Counted from the stretch's first letter, positions 6,130 through 15,369 are shown. The stretch: 52,242 bases of DNA from Modestobacter sp. DSM 44400 (GCF_900107175.1 NZ_FNOZ01000028.1:1-52242); one strand, 5' to 3'. Made by a program: numbers and translations. The notes: generated from the letters alone by a model not told the origin.

Positions 6130-8814
6130 GTGACCACTGGACCCCTCGCCGCCGCCCCGGCGCGCGCCGTGTCCGTTCCCCCGAGCGGCACGGCCATCCC
6201 GGGCGTGCGCCGTCCCCTCGCGCTGGTCCTCCTCGCCACGGTCCTCACGGTCGCCTGCGGTCTGCTGCCCGGTCCGTTCGCCGTTCCCGCGACCGTCACG
6301 CTGGACTTCATGGCCGCCGCGGCGACGGTCGTACTCCTGGCGCTCGCCGCCCGGCGCAGCGCCCACCCCGCAGGCTGGCGTTGGTACGCCGCCTCGGTGG
6401 CCGTGGGGGCCGGCGGTGCCGCTGTCGCGGCCATCGCCCTGCCGTGGGGCCAGACCGCGCTGGGCAGCGTCCCCGGCCAGTTGCTGGTCGTCGTGGCGAT
6501 CCTCCGGATGCTCGACCGCACCTCGCTGCGGGCGGCCCGCGCTCAGATGGCCACGATGCTGACCCTCTTCGTCGTCGCCGACCTGCTGACCGTGCACACC
6601 ATCTACCGCATCACCATCGGCGGGCACGCCGCCCTGGCGATGTCGGAGACCGTGGCGCTGTTCGCCCTGCTGACCAGCGTCGCGGTCGGTACCGGCTTCA
6701 CCCTGGTCCTGATCGCCGTCACCGGGCCGCAGCAGCGCCGGGTCGGCTGGCTGCTGTTCGCCAGCTCGGTCACCACGGCGCTGGCCGGCGCCCTCTCCTC
6801 GGTCGCCACCCGCCCGGGCCCGCTGCAGTACCTGGCCTGCGGGGCCAGCGTCCTCGGCCTGGGCCTGCTGCCCATCGCCTGCCGACTGGACTGGCCCTGC
6901 CCCCGCTCGCCACAGATCGACAGCTTGCCCGGTGGCTCGACCGTCGGCGCGCTGCTGCCGCACGCCACCGCGCTGATCGGTGGCTCGCTGCTGCTGCTCA
7001 GCGTCCCGCTGACCGGCCGGCTCACCATCGTCGGCACCTCGCTCGGCATGGCCGGGCTCGTGGCCCTGCTGGCCCACCAGACGGTGTCCTGGCGCACCCA
7101 GCAACGGCTGACCAGCGAACTGCTGCGCAGCGAGGCCTACTTCCGCACCCTCGTCCGCGGCAGCGCCGACCCGGTGGTGATCCTCGACGAGGAGCTACGA
7201 GTGCGCTGGGCCTCCCCCACGATCACCGAGCTGCTCGGGCTGGACCCGGTGCGCACCATCGGCCTGACCATCGCCGAGTCCGTGCACCCCGACGACGCCC
7301 CGGGCCTGCTCGGCACGCTGTCCGCCGCCCCCTCGACCGGCGACGCCGACAACAAGACCCGCACCGCCCGGATCCGCCACGTCGACGGTCGCTACCGGCT
7401 CATCCAGGCCCGCATCCGCGACCTGCGCAGCGACCCGGACGTCGGCGCGCTGGTCCTCTACTGCCGCGACGTGACCCCCGCGACGCCTGCACCGGCCGCC
7501 GAGTCCCACCTGAGCTCGTTCAGCACCGTCGACCCCGGCACCGGGCTGCCCAGCCGCTCGGCGCTGACCCTTCGGCTGGGTGCCACGCTGCGCCACCCGT
7601 CGGCGACGTCCACGTCGCTGGTCGTGCTCGGGGTCGACGGGCTGCCCGAGGGCGACTCCGGCGAGGTGCTCCGCGAGCTCACCAGCCGCATGTCCCGGGT
7701 GCTGCGCGGCGACGACTGGCTCGCCCGCGCGGCGGTCAGCGAGTTCGCCGTCCTGGTCAACGGCACCGTCGCCGACGCCGAAATCGTCGCCGCCCGGCTG
7801 GTCGCCGCCGTCGAGCCGCTTCCCACCGCACAGGGCACCGTCCGGCTCACCGCCGCCGCCGGCGTCAGCCCGCTCTACCGCGACGTGGACGCCGGTGAGG
7901 CGCTGCGCCGCGGCGACCTCGCCCTGCGCAGCGCCCGCGCCGCGGGCCCGGGCCGGGTGCGCCGCCACTCCGACGCGCTGCGGATCACCCAGGACCGGGA
8001 GGACGCGCTGCGCGCCGACCTGGTCCACGCCCTGGACGACGGCCAGCTGCACCTGCAGTACCAGCCGGTCATCGACCTGGCGTTGCACCGCACCGTCTCG
8101 GTCGAGGCGCTGCTGCGCTGGAGCCACCCGATCTACGGCGAGGTCTCCCCCGCGGAGTTCGTGCCGCTGGCCGAGGAGTCCGCGCTGATCACCGAGCTGG
8201 GCCGCTGGGTGCTGAACCGGGCGACGGCCACGATCGTCGCGCTCCCGCACCACGACCTGGGCGTCGCGGTCAACGTCTCCGCCCGGCACGTCCGCAGCGG
8301 CGAGCTGGTCTCCGACGTGCTGGCCGCGCTGGAGTCCAGCGGGCTGGCCGCCGACCGGCTGATCCTGGAGATCACCGAATCGGTGCTGCTGGACGACGAC
8401 CACGTGACCACCGACCTCGCCGCGCTGCGCGGGCTCGGCGTCCGGATCGCCGTGGACGACTTCGGCACCGGCTGGTCGTCGCTGGCCTACCTGGTCGGCC
8501 TGCCCATCGACGTGCTCAAGATGGACCGGCAGTTCCTCGCCGACGTCGAGACCGATCCGCAGCGCCGGGCGCTGTGCAGCTCGGTGCTGCACCTGGGCAC
8601 CAGCCTGGGCCTGTCGGTGGTCGTGGAGGGCGTGGAGACCCAGGCCGAGCTGCAACTGCTGCGCGACATGGGCCACCGCTTCATCCAGGGCTTCCTGCTG
8701 TCCCGCCCGCTAGCCCCCGAGAAGCTCACCCGCCGGCTGCCGGTCGACGACGGCGCCCTTGATGAACCGGCCCGCGCCGCCGCCCCGCTCCGTCCGCGCA
8801 GCGGTGCCACGTGA
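6130..8814 (+). CDS. Membrane PAS-GGDEF(degenerate)-EAL protein, predicted c-di-GMP phosphodiesterase
   Basis: 894 residues. About ten membrane segments fill residues 30-320, a PAS domain covers about 333-450, a GGDEF-like domain about 465-610 and an EAL domain about 625-875. The GGDEF signature is replaced by AAVSEF (about 534-539), so cyclase activity is not expected. The EAL domain keeps EALLRW (about 659), EITESV, VDDFGTGWSSL, DVLKMDRQF and EGVET, the residues for Mg2+ binding and catalysis. It is therefore predicted to hydrolyse c-di-GMP under control of a membrane or PAS signal. GTG start at 6130. It is the first gene of a tight five-gene operon, and its ATGA overlaps the next gene, which has the reverse defect. 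Confidence 0.9.
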   Translation: MTTGPLAAAPARAVSVPPSGTAIPGVRRPLALVLLATVLTVACGLLPGPFAVPATVTLDFMAAAATVVLLALAARRSAHPAGWRWYAASVAVGAGGAAVAAIALPWGQTALGSVPGQLLVVVAILRMLDRTSLRAARAQMATMLTLFVVADLLTVHTIYRITIGGHAALAMSETVALFALLTSVAVGTGFTLVLIAVTGPQQRRVGWLLFASSVTTALAGALSSVATRPGPLQYLACGASVLGLGLLPIACRLDWPCPRSPQIDSLPGGSTVGALLPHATALIGGSLLLLSVPLTGRLTIVGTSLGMAGLVALLAHQTVSWRTQQRLTSELLRSEAYFRTLVRGSADPVVILDEELRVRWASPTITELLGLDPVRTIGLTIAESVHPDDAPGLLGTLSAAPSTGDADNKTRTARIRHVDGRYRLIQARIRDLRSDPDVGALVLYCRDVTPATPAPAAESHLSSFSTVDPGTGLPSRSALTLRLGATLRHPSATSTSLVVLGVDGLPEGDSGEVLRELTSRMSRVLRGDDWLARAAVSEFAVLVNGTVADAEIVAARLVAAVEPLPTAQGTVRLTAAAGVSPLYRDVDAGEALRRGDLALRSARAAGPGRVRRHSDALRITQDREDALRADLVHALDDGQLHLQYQPVIDLALHRTVSVEALLRWSHPIYGEVSPAEFVPLAEESALITELGRWVLNRATATIVALPHHDLGVAVNVSARHVRSGELVSDVLAALESSGLAADRLILEITESVLLDDDHVTTDLAALRGLGVRIAVDDFGTGWSSLAYLVGLPIDVLKMDRQFLADVETDPQRRALCSSVLHLGTSLGLSVVVEGVETQAELQLLRDMGHRFIQGFLLSRPLAPEKLTRRLPVDDGALDEPARAAAPLRPRSGAT

Positions 8815-11435
8815 GCGAGCGTGCGAGCTCCCGCTACGAGCACAGCAGTCGCCGCGGGATCCGTGAGCTGCTGGTCGTCCTCGCCGTCAGCCTGGCCGGC
8901 ATCGGCGCCACCCTGCCGTTCTCCCCCGGCGACAGCCTTCCGCAGTGGGACAACCTGGTGCTGGCCGCGGCCGCCGGCTGGGCGACCTGGCGGGTGGCCC
9001 GGCTGATCCGGGCGATGACCCCCGCCGCCCGGCGGCCCTGGCGGCCGCTGGTCGTCAGCGGGGTGCTGTTCACCAGCGCCAGCCTGCTCACCGGCGCCGG
9101 CGTGGGCGGGGCCTTCGGCCGCTCCGGCGTCGGCGACGTCCTGCTGCTGCTCGCGGTGGCCGGTCCGACCGTCTGCTGCGCCCTCCTCGCCGGCCGCCGC
9201 AGCGCCGCCCGCTGGCCGGTGCTCGCCCTGGACGGCGTCCTGGTCACCGTGGCGCTGGTCGTCGTCGTCGACGTGCTGGTGCTCTCCCCCGCCGTGCGGT
9301 CCGGCTCGCTGAGCCCGGACCGGGTGGCCCTGGTTGTCGGCTACGGCATCTACCCGGCCGCGGCCCTCGGCCTGGCCGGCGCGCTGTGCACCGTCACCAC
9401 CCGCGCCGTCCGCCGCTCTGCGACGGCGATGATCGTGATGACCGGGTTCCAGGGGCTGGGATCGGCGCTGCTCGCGGTGCTGGTCTTCCAACCCGCCGCG
9501 GTCGTCGTCGGGGCCGCCGACGTCGCCACCGTCCTGACGCTGATCGCCGGCGTCCTCGCCGTCCGGCTCGCCCCGACCGACACCGCCGACACCTCCCCGG
9601 CCGCCACCGCCCCGGCCGTCACCCGCGCCGGCCTGGTCATCGTCTCCGGCGCGCTGGTCGGGGTGCCCGCCACGCTGGTCGCCGCGCTGGTGCTGGACCT
9701 GCCCCTGTCCAGCGGCGCCATCGGCTGCTCCGCCGCGGTGATCCTGCTGCTGCTGCTGCGCATGCTGGTGCGGATCCGCGACACCGGCCGGATGTCGGAG
9801 GACCTGCTGCGCAGCGAGGCCGACTTCCGCGGGCTGGTCGAGGCCAGCTCGGACGGCGTCGCGATCGTGGACGACGAGTTCCGGCTGGAGTTCACCTCCC
9901 CGGCCGCCCGCACCCTGCTGGGCATCGTCCCCGAACTCGACCCGCATCCGGTGCTGCTGGACCTGCTGCACGCCGAAGACCGCGCCCGGGTCCGCGACGA
10001 GCTCACGGCGACCGTCGGCGACGTCGCCCCCGCCCTGCAGCTGCGCGTGCGGCCACCCACCGGGGAGCCGCGCGACCTGGAGGTCACCCACCACGAACGC
10101 CCCGGCAGCGGCCGCCGCGTGCTGCACCTGCGCGACGTGACCACCCGGCGCCGCCGCGAGCGCGAGCTGGAGCGGATGGCCTTCACCGACCACCTCACCC
10201 GGCTGCCCAACCGCGCCATGCTGTTCCAGGAGATGGCCGCGCTGTCGGTCTCCACCGGCGAGCGCTGCCTGCTGGTGCTCGACCTCGACGGGTTCAAAGC
10301 CGTCAACGACTCGGTCGGGCACGAGGCCGGCGACCTGCTGCTGGTCGAGGTCGCCCGCCGGCTGCAGGGGCTCATGCGCGCCGACGACCTGGTCGCCCGG
10401 CTGGGTGGCGACGAGTTCGCCGTCCTGATCGCCGGCACGCAGGAGGCCGCCGTCGAGACCGCCGAGCGCGTCGTCGACCTGCTCGCCCAGCCCTACCGGG
10501 TCGGCGGGTGGACCTTCTCCGTCGGCGCGAGCGTCGGGCTGACCCGGGTCCGTCCGGGCGGCGGCCAGCTGGCCTTCCGGGAGGCCGACGGTGCGCTGCG
10601 CACGGCCAAGCAGGCCGGCAAGGGATGCTGGCGGGTGCACTCCAACGACCGGCTCCGCCTGGCCACGGCCACCAGCGACGTCGCGGGAGCGCTCGGGGAC
10701 GGCGACGTCCAGCTGCGCTACGACCTCATCGTCAACGGCGACACCGGCGTCTACGCCGCCGCCTGCGCGACCCCCGTCTGGGTGCACCGGGAGCTGGGCA
10801 CGCTGCGCGCGGCCGAGCTGTGGGCCGCCGCCGAGCGGCAGGGACACACCGGGCTCCTGCAGCAGTGGCTGCTGCGCCGGGCCTGCGCCGAGATCGCCGC
10901 GTTCAGCGACATCCTGCTGCTGTGCGTGGACCTGCCCGCCGGGTACGTGCACGCCGACGAGCTGGCCGGCGAGGTCACCGCGGCCCTCGCCGAGGCCGGC
11001 ATGGCGCCCGCCCGGCTCATCCTGACCTTCACCGAGGAGGTGCTGCAGACCTCCTCGGCGGCGCTGATCCCCGCGCTGCACGTGGTGCACGAGGCCGGTG
11101 TCCAGCTTGCCCTCACCGACTACGGGATGGGCTCGACCATGTGGGCCCTGCTGGCCCGGGTGCCGCTTGACATCGTGATGGTCGACGTCCGCGACCTCGC
11201 CCAGCCCGGGGACACCGAACGCGCCCTGCTGGTGCTGTCGGCCATCCACCGCAGCGCCACGAGCTTCGACGTCCGCACCGTGGCCACCGCGACCGCCAGT
11301 CGGGAGATGTTCACCGCCATCCACGCCCAGGGGCTGGTGGCGATCGGCGGGCCGGTGCTGCCCAGCGACCTCGACGCCGGCGAGGTGGCCGCCGTGCTGC
11401 GCCGCACGCCGGTCGCCGCCGTCGCGGTGTCCTGA
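8811..11435 (+). CDS. Membrane PAS-GGDEF-EAL(degenerate) protein, predicted diguanylate cyclase
   Basis: 874 residues with the same layout as its upstream neighbour: membrane segments to about residue 320, PAS about 325-440, GGDEF about 450-615 and an EAL-like domain about 630-870. The cyclase signature is intact (LGGDEFAVL at about 530), and an RxxD inhibitory site (RADD) stands five residues before it. The EAL domain has lost its motifs: ATPVW replaces EALLR, TFTEEV replaces EITES, and LTDYGMG replaces DDFGTG. It should make c-di-GMP and be product-inhibited; the EAL part is probably regulatory. The start ATG overlaps the upstream stop by four bases, implying translational coupling. The domain order and LLRSEA linker shared by both proteins suggest tandem duplication and division of labour. 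Confidence 0.9.
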   Translation: MSERASSRYEHSSRRGIRELLVVLAVSLAGIGATLPFSPGDSLPQWDNLVLAAAAGWATWRVARLIRAMTPAARRPWRPLVVSGVLFTSASLLTGAGVGGAFGRSGVGDVLLLLAVAGPTVCCALLAGRRSAARWPVLALDGVLVTVALVVVVDVLVLSPAVRSGSLSPDRVALVVGYGIYPAAALGLAGALCTVTTRAVRRSATAMIVMTGFQGLGSALLAVLVFQPAAVVVGAADVATVLTLIAGVLAVRLAPTDTADTSPAATAPAVTRAGLVIVSGALVGVPATLVAALVLDLPLSSGAIGCSAAVILLLLLRMLVRIRDTGRMSEDLLRSEADFRGLVEASSDGVAIVDDEFRLEFTSPAARTLLGIVPELDPHPVLLDLLHAEDRARVRDELTATVGDVAPALQLRVRPPTGEPRDLEVTHHERPGSGRRVLHLRDVTTRRRRERELERMAFTDHLTRLPNRAMLFQEMAALSVSTGERCLLVLDLDGFKAVNDSVGHEAGDLLLVEVARRLQGLMRADDLVARLGGDEFAVLIAGTQEAAVETAERVVDLLAQPYRVGGWTFSVGASVGLTRVRPGGGQLAFREADGALRTAKQAGKGCWRVHSNDRLRLATATSDVAGALGDGDVQLRYDLIVNGDTGVYAAACATPVWVHRELGTLRAAELWAAAERQGHTGLLQQWLLRRACAEIAAFSDILLLCVDLPAGYVHADELAGEVTAALAEAGMAPARLILTFTEEVLQTSSAALIPALHVVHEAGVQLALTDYGMGSTMWALLARVPLDIVMVDVRDLAQPGDTERALLVLSAIHRSATSFDVRTVATATASREMFTAIHAQGLVAIGGPVLPSDLDAGEVAAVLRRTPVAAVAVS

Positions 11436-11448
11436 ACGCCCCGGCACC

Positions 11449-12342
11449 GTGCCCAGCGCCGATACTGGCCGGGTGACCAACCCGTCGGAGGAACCCACCG
11501 AAGGTGGTCCGGTTCCCCGATGGAGGTGCGAGCTGCACTTCCTCGGCCACTCGACCGTCCGCGTCGAGTTGGCCGGCCGGACGGTGCTGACCGACCCGCT
11601 GCTCACCCGGGGGCTCGGGCCGCTGCGCCGCGTCGTCGCGCCGCCGGAGCCGGCCAGCTGGGCCGGCGTCGACCTGGTCGTGGTCTCGCACCTGCACAAC
11701 GACCACCTGCACCTGCCCTCGCTGCGCCGGCTGGGCCGCCGCATCCCGATCGTCGTCCCCCGCGGCGCGGGCGGGTGGCTCCGCCGGCACGGCTTCTCCG
11801 CCGTCGAGGAGCTCGCGCCCGGGGAGAGCCTCACCGACGGCGCGCTCACCGTGACGGCCACCCCGGCCGTGCACAGTGGGCATCGGTGGGGTCCGCGTTT
11901 CACCCACGGCCCGCAGGCTCCGGCCGTCGGGCACCTGCTCAGCGGCGAGGGCACGTCGGTCTACCTTGCCGGCGACACCGACCTGTTCCACGGGATGGTC
12001 TCACTCGGCCCCGTGGACGTCGCCGTGCTGCCGGTCTGGGGGTGGGGAACCTCGCTGGGGCCCGGGCACCTCGACCCGCTCCGCGCCGCCGAGGCCGTCG
12101 CGCTGCTGCGGCCGCGGGTCGTCGTCCCGGTGCACTGGGGCACGCTGGCCGTCGGTGGGCTGACCACCCTGCCCACGCCGTGGCGGGCCCGGATGCGCGC
12201 GCTGCTCACCGAGCCGCCGCGCACCTTCGCCGCCGCGGTGGCCGCCGGCCGGTCCGGCGCCGCGGTGGCACTGACCGCGCCCGGCGAACGGGTGCAGCTG
12301 CCGGCCGTCGAGCGCCCGACGGACCCGGTGGGGACGACGTGA
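11449..12342 (+). CDS. Metallo-beta-lactamase-fold hydrolase (UlaG/NAPE-PLD-like)
   Basis: 297-residue predicted cytosolic metallohydrolase. The metal-binding motif is SHLHNDHLH (HxHxDH), with further ligands in PAVHSGH, LAGDTD and VPVHWGT. The opening HFLGHSTVRVEL and DPLLTRG are typical of the UlaG/NAPE-PLD-like branch. The GTG at 11449 is used here; GTG at 11473 is an alternative. It lies 13 bp after the cyclase gene and overlaps the DedA gene by GTGA, so it is part of the same operon. Because it sits beside DedA and a membrane phosphodiesterase, a phospholipid or lipid-linked substrate is an attractive guess, but the sequence alone does not prove it. Confidence 0.85.
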   Translation: MPSADTGRVTNPSEEPTEGGPVPRWRCELHFLGHSTVRVELAGRTVLTDPLLTRGLGPLRRVVAPPEPASWAGVDLVVVSHLHNDHLHLPSLRRLGRRIPIVVPRGAGGWLRRHGFSAVEELAPGESLTDGALTVTATPAVHSGHRWGPRFTHGPQAPAVGHLLSGEGTSVYLAGDTDLFHGMVSLGPVDVAVLPVWGWGTSLGPGHLDPLRAAEAVALLRPRVVVPVHWGTLAVGGLTTLPTPWRARMRALLTEPPRTFAAAVAAGRSGAAVALTAPGERVQLPAVERPTDPVGTT

Positions 12343-12998
12343 CGGTCGACGCGCTCGCCCTCTCCTGGACCGACGGCAGCTCGCTCGGCTATCCCGTGCT
12401 CTTCGGCGGCGTCCTGCTCGGCTCGGTCGTCCCCGTGGTGCCCACCGGCGCCGTCGTCGGCGCGGCCGCCGCGGTCGCCACCACCACCGACCACCTGTCG
12501 CTCCCGCTGGTCGTGCTGGTGGCCGCGCTGGGAGCCTTCGTCGGGGACATGGTCACCTTCAGCGTCTCCCGCTTCGGCGGGCCGGCCGCCGTCCGGTGGG
12601 TCGCCCGTGGGCAGCACGCCGAGCGGATCGACGAGGTGCGCGGGCAGTTCCGCCGGCACGGCTGGCAGATCATCGTCACCGGCCGGCTGCTGCCCGCCGG
12701 CCGCATCCCGGTGCTGCTCGCCGCCGGGGCACTCGCCTACCCGTGGCGCCGGCTGCTGCCCGCCTCCCTCGCCGCCGGCCTGGTGTGGGCGGTGGCCTAC
12801 GCGCTGCTCGGCGTGGTCAGCGGCGGCATCTTCGACTCCCCGCTGCTGGCCACGCTGATCGCCACGGTGCTGGTGCTGCTGGTGGGCGTCGTCCTGAACC
12901 TGGTGTCCGCGCACCGCCGGCGCTCCGCCGCTCCTGCGGTGCCCCCGCTTTCGGCGCCGAAAGCGGATCCGTCGCCGGCGGAGTGTGAGCGGCCGTGA
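12339..12998 (+). CDS. DedA-family (SNARE-associated) membrane protein
   Basis: 219 residues with hydrophobic segments and the DedA core: ALGAFVGDMVTFSVSRFGG, the amphipathic stretch RFRRHGWQIIVTGRLLPAGR written here as FRRHGW..GRLLPAGRIP, then AAGALAYPWRRLLPASL. The conserved Arg/Gly loop (GRxxPxxR type) of DedA proteins is present as GRLLPAGR. DedA proteins act as phospholipid or undecaprenyl-phosphate flippases. The GTG start overlaps the previous stop and the stop overlaps the next GTG, so expression is coupled to both neighbours. A 22-bp perfect palindrome lies inside the 3' coding end. Confidence 0.85.
   Translation: MTVDALALSWTDGSSLGYPVLFGGVLLGSVVPVVPTGAVVGAAAAVATTTDHLSLPLVVLVAALGAFVGDMVTFSVSRFGGPAAVRWVARGQHAERIDEVRGQFRRHGWQIIVTGRLLPAGRIPVLLAAGALAYPWRRLLPASLAAGLVWAVAYALLGVVSGGIFDSPLLATLIATVLVLLVGVVLNLVSAHRRRSAAPAVPPLSAPKADPSPAECERP
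12945..12966. repeat. 22-bp perfect palindrome inside the DedA 3' end
   Basis: The half-site CCGCTTTCGGC is followed immediately by its exact complement. It lies in the poorly conserved C-terminal tail of the DedA gene, about 30 bp before the next start codon. It may form a hairpin affecting coupling to the next gene, or serve as a protein-binding site. Confidence 0.6.
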
Positions 12999-15154
12999 AC
13001 GAGGTCGTCTCCGGCGGCCGGGTGCTGCGCAGCGGCCGGACGCTCGCCCGGCTGCTGCTCACCTGGTCCGTGGCCACGCTGGCCCTGCACCTGCTCGACA
13101 GCTGGCTGTCCGGCTTCGCCATGCGCTCGTGGTGGCAGCCCCCGGTGGCGGCGCTGCTGCTGGGCGTGCTGACCGCGGTGGTCTGGCCGCTGGTCATCCG
13201 GGTCGCGCTGCCGATCACCTTCTTCACCCTCGGGCTGGGCGGGTTCCTGCTCATGGGCGCCGGGGTGCTCGCCGTCTTCTACGCCATCCCCGGCGTGCAG
13301 GTGCACAGCTTCCGGACCTCCGTCGTCGTGGCGGTGGCGATGGCCGGCGTCGCCGCGGTGATCAGCAGCGTGCTGGCCGTCAACGAGGACGAGCTGTTCT
13401 TCCGCCGGGCCCGCCGCCGCGCGCCGGGCACCGACGTCGCCGACTGCCCGCCGGGGGTGCTGTTCCTGCAGATCGACGGCCTGGGCCACTCGGTCGCCCA
13501 GCGCGCGGTCCGCGACGGCTCGATGCCCACCCTGGCCGCCTGGCTGCGCGCCGACAGCCACGCGCTGACCGCCTGGCACACCGACTGGAGCTCCCAGACC
13601 GGGGCCAGCCAGAGCGGCATCCTGCAGGGCAGCAACCACGACGTGCCGGGCTTCCGCTGGTACGAGAAGGACCGCGACAAGGTCGTCACCGTCTCCTCCC
13701 CCGAGGACGCCGCCGAGGTCGAACGCCGGCACTCCGACGGCCGCGGACTGCTCGCCGGCGACGGCGCGGGGCGCGGCAACCTGTTCACCGGCGACGCCCC
13801 GCACGTGTCGCTGACCATGAGCTCGCTGGCGGTCGTCGTCGCGCGCGGATCACGCCGCGAGCGCCGCGGCCGCGACCGGATCGGCGCCGGCTACTACGCC
13901 TACTTCGCCAACCCGGTCAACGCGCTGCGCACCCTCGGCGCCTCGCTGGCCGACATCTACCGGGAGCTGACCGCCGCGGCCCGGCAGCGGCGGGCCGACG
14001 TCCGACCGCGGGTCAACCGAGGGGGCCTGTACCCGCTGGCCCGTCCGGGCACCACGGTGATCGTCCGGGACATCGTGGTCAACGCGATCCTCGAGGACAT
14101 GCTGGCCGGGCGTCCGGTCGTCTACGCCGACTTCGTCGGCTACGACGAGGTCGCGCACCACTCCGGCATCGAGCGGTTCGACACCCTCGGGGTGCTGCGC
14201 AGCATCGACCAGCAGATCGGCCGGCTCGCGCGGGCCACCCAGCTGGCGCCGCGCCGCTACCACCTGGTGTGCCTGTCCGACCACGGGCAGACCCAGGGCG
14301 AGGCGTTCACCGCCCGGTTCGGGGAATCCTTTCCGCAGCTGGTCGGCCGGCTGTGCGGCGCCCCGGGAACAGCGCCGTCCCGGCGTGGGCTGTTCGGCCG
14401 GCGACACGCGGCCGACCGCGACAGCCGCCGTCCCGCCGAGGGCTGGCAGGTGACCTCGGCGCTGGCCGAGGCCACCTCCCGCGGTGGGCTGATCGCCCGC
14501 CGGCTGCGCGACCGGGTCGAGCGCCCGGAAATCCCCTCCCCCGCCACCCCGGCCGGGGACCACGGTCAGGCCGCTCGGGTCGCGCCCGGCGTGGTGGCCA
14601 CAGTCTCGGGCCACATGGCCACGATCTCCTTCGCCGACCTGCCCGGCCGGGTGCCGCTGGAGACGATCGAGCGCCACTGGCCGGACCTGCTGCCCACGCT
14701 GGTCGACCACGCCGGCGTCGGGTTCCTGCTGGTGCAGTCCGCGGAGGTCGGCCCGGTCGTGCTCGGCCGCGACGGGCTGCACCGGCTGGAGTCCGGCGTG
14801 GTCATCGGCGAGGACCCGCTGACGCCCTACGGTGAGCACGCCGCGGCCCTGGTCGCCCGGTACTCGTCGTTCCCGCACTGCGCCGACGTCGTCGTCAACA
14901 GCCGGTACGACCCGGCGACCGACGAGGCCTCCCCCTTCGAGCCGCACGTGGGCTCGCACGGTGGGCTCGGCGGGCCGCAGCAGCACGGGTTCCTGCTGTA
15001 TCCGCGGTCCTTCGCCGCCCCGGGGGAGATCGTCGGCGCCGAACACCTGCACCGGGTGCTGCGCGGCTGGCTCACCGACCTGGGCCACCCCGAGCCGGTG
15101 GGCGACGTCCCGACCGACAGCACCGTCGACGTACCGGTGTCGGCCACGGCCTGA
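12995..15154 (+). CDS. Holin-like membrane domain fused to alkaline-phosphatase-superfamily phosphodiesterase
   Basis: 719 residues. The first ~130 form four membrane segments resembling the Phage_holin_4 family (LPITFFTLGLGGFLLMGAG). The rest is an alkaline-phosphatase-fold hydrolase. Metal and nucleophile motifs are visible: FLQIDGLGHSV (Asp), SSQTGASQSGIL (Thr nucleophile), FVGYDEVAHHSG (Asp/His), LSDHGQTQGE (Asp/His) and VGSHGGLGG (His), so activity is expected. The active domain should sit beside the membrane and cleave a phosphodiester or phosphomonoester. The GTG start overlaps the DedA stop. It is the last gene of the operon that begins at 6130. The substrate is unknown; lipid-linked or nucleotide-type substrates are both possible. 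Confidence 0.85.
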   Translation: MNEVVSGGRVLRSGRTLARLLLTWSVATLALHLLDSWLSGFAMRSWWQPPVAALLLGVLTAVVWPLVIRVALPITFFTLGLGGFLLMGAGVLAVFYAIPGVQVHSFRTSVVVAVAMAGVAAVISSVLAVNEDELFFRRARRRAPGTDVADCPPGVLFLQIDGLGHSVAQRAVRDGSMPTLAAWLRADSHALTAWHTDWSSQTGASQSGILQGSNHDVPGFRWYEKDRDKVVTVSSPEDAAEVERRHSDGRGLLAGDGAGRGNLFTGDAPHVSLTMSSLAVVVARGSRRERRGRDRIGAGYYAYFANPVNALRTLGASLADIYRELTAAARQRRADVRPRVNRGGLYPLARPGTTVIVRDIVVNAILEDMLAGRPVVYADFVGYDEVAHHSGIERFDTLGVLRSIDQQIGRLARATQLAPRRYHLVCLSDHGQTQGEAFTARFGESFPQLVGRLCGAPGTAPSRRGLFGRRHAADRDSRRPAEGWQVTSALAEATSRGGLIARRLRDRVERPEIPSPATPAGDHGQAARVAPGVVATVSGHMATISFADLPGRVPLETIERHWPDLLPTLVDHAGVGFLLVQSAEVGPVVLGRDGLHRLESGVVIGEDPLTPYGEHAAALVARYSSFPHCADVVVNSRYDPATDEASPFEPHVGSHGGLGGPQQHGFLLYPRSFAAPGEIVGAEHLHRVLRGWLTDLGHPEPVGDVPTDSTVDVPVSATA

Positions 15155-15312
15155 CGCCCGTGCCCCACGGCGGGCCGGTCCGCATTGCACGCTCGACTGC
15201 CGCGTTGGACGGGCTGCACCACCTGCAACGCCGCCGAAAGGCGTGCAACGGAGCGGGCAGCGGCGGACTGGCCACTTCGGCCGCCGGGCAGGCCCCCGGG
15301 ACGTGACGTTTC

Positions 15313-15328
15313 TGTGAACGGCATCACG
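15313..15328 (+). promoter_or_regulatory. CRP/GlxR-like operator upstream of gpgS
   Basis: The sequence TGTGA-ACGGCA-TCACG matches the CRP/GlxR consensus TGTGA-N6-TCACA at nine of ten defined bases. It lies about 42 bp before the gpgS ATG in a 215-bp intergenic region. The same region has an inverted TTGCACGC (15185-15192) / GCGTGCAA (15241-15248) pair. Regulation by a cAMP-receptor-type protein is inferred from the motif only. Confidence 0.45.
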
Positions 15329-15369
15329 CACGCGTGCGCCGCCGGCACCTGGTGCCCGACAGTGGGCAC

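Noticed and set aside
8487-11954. Very long open frame on the minus strand opposite the c-di-GMP genes
   Set aside because: High GC keeps antisense frames open. The product is Gln/Arg/Gly/His-rich low-complexity sequence without family motifs, whereas the opposite strand encodes clear PAS/GGDEF/EAL proteins.
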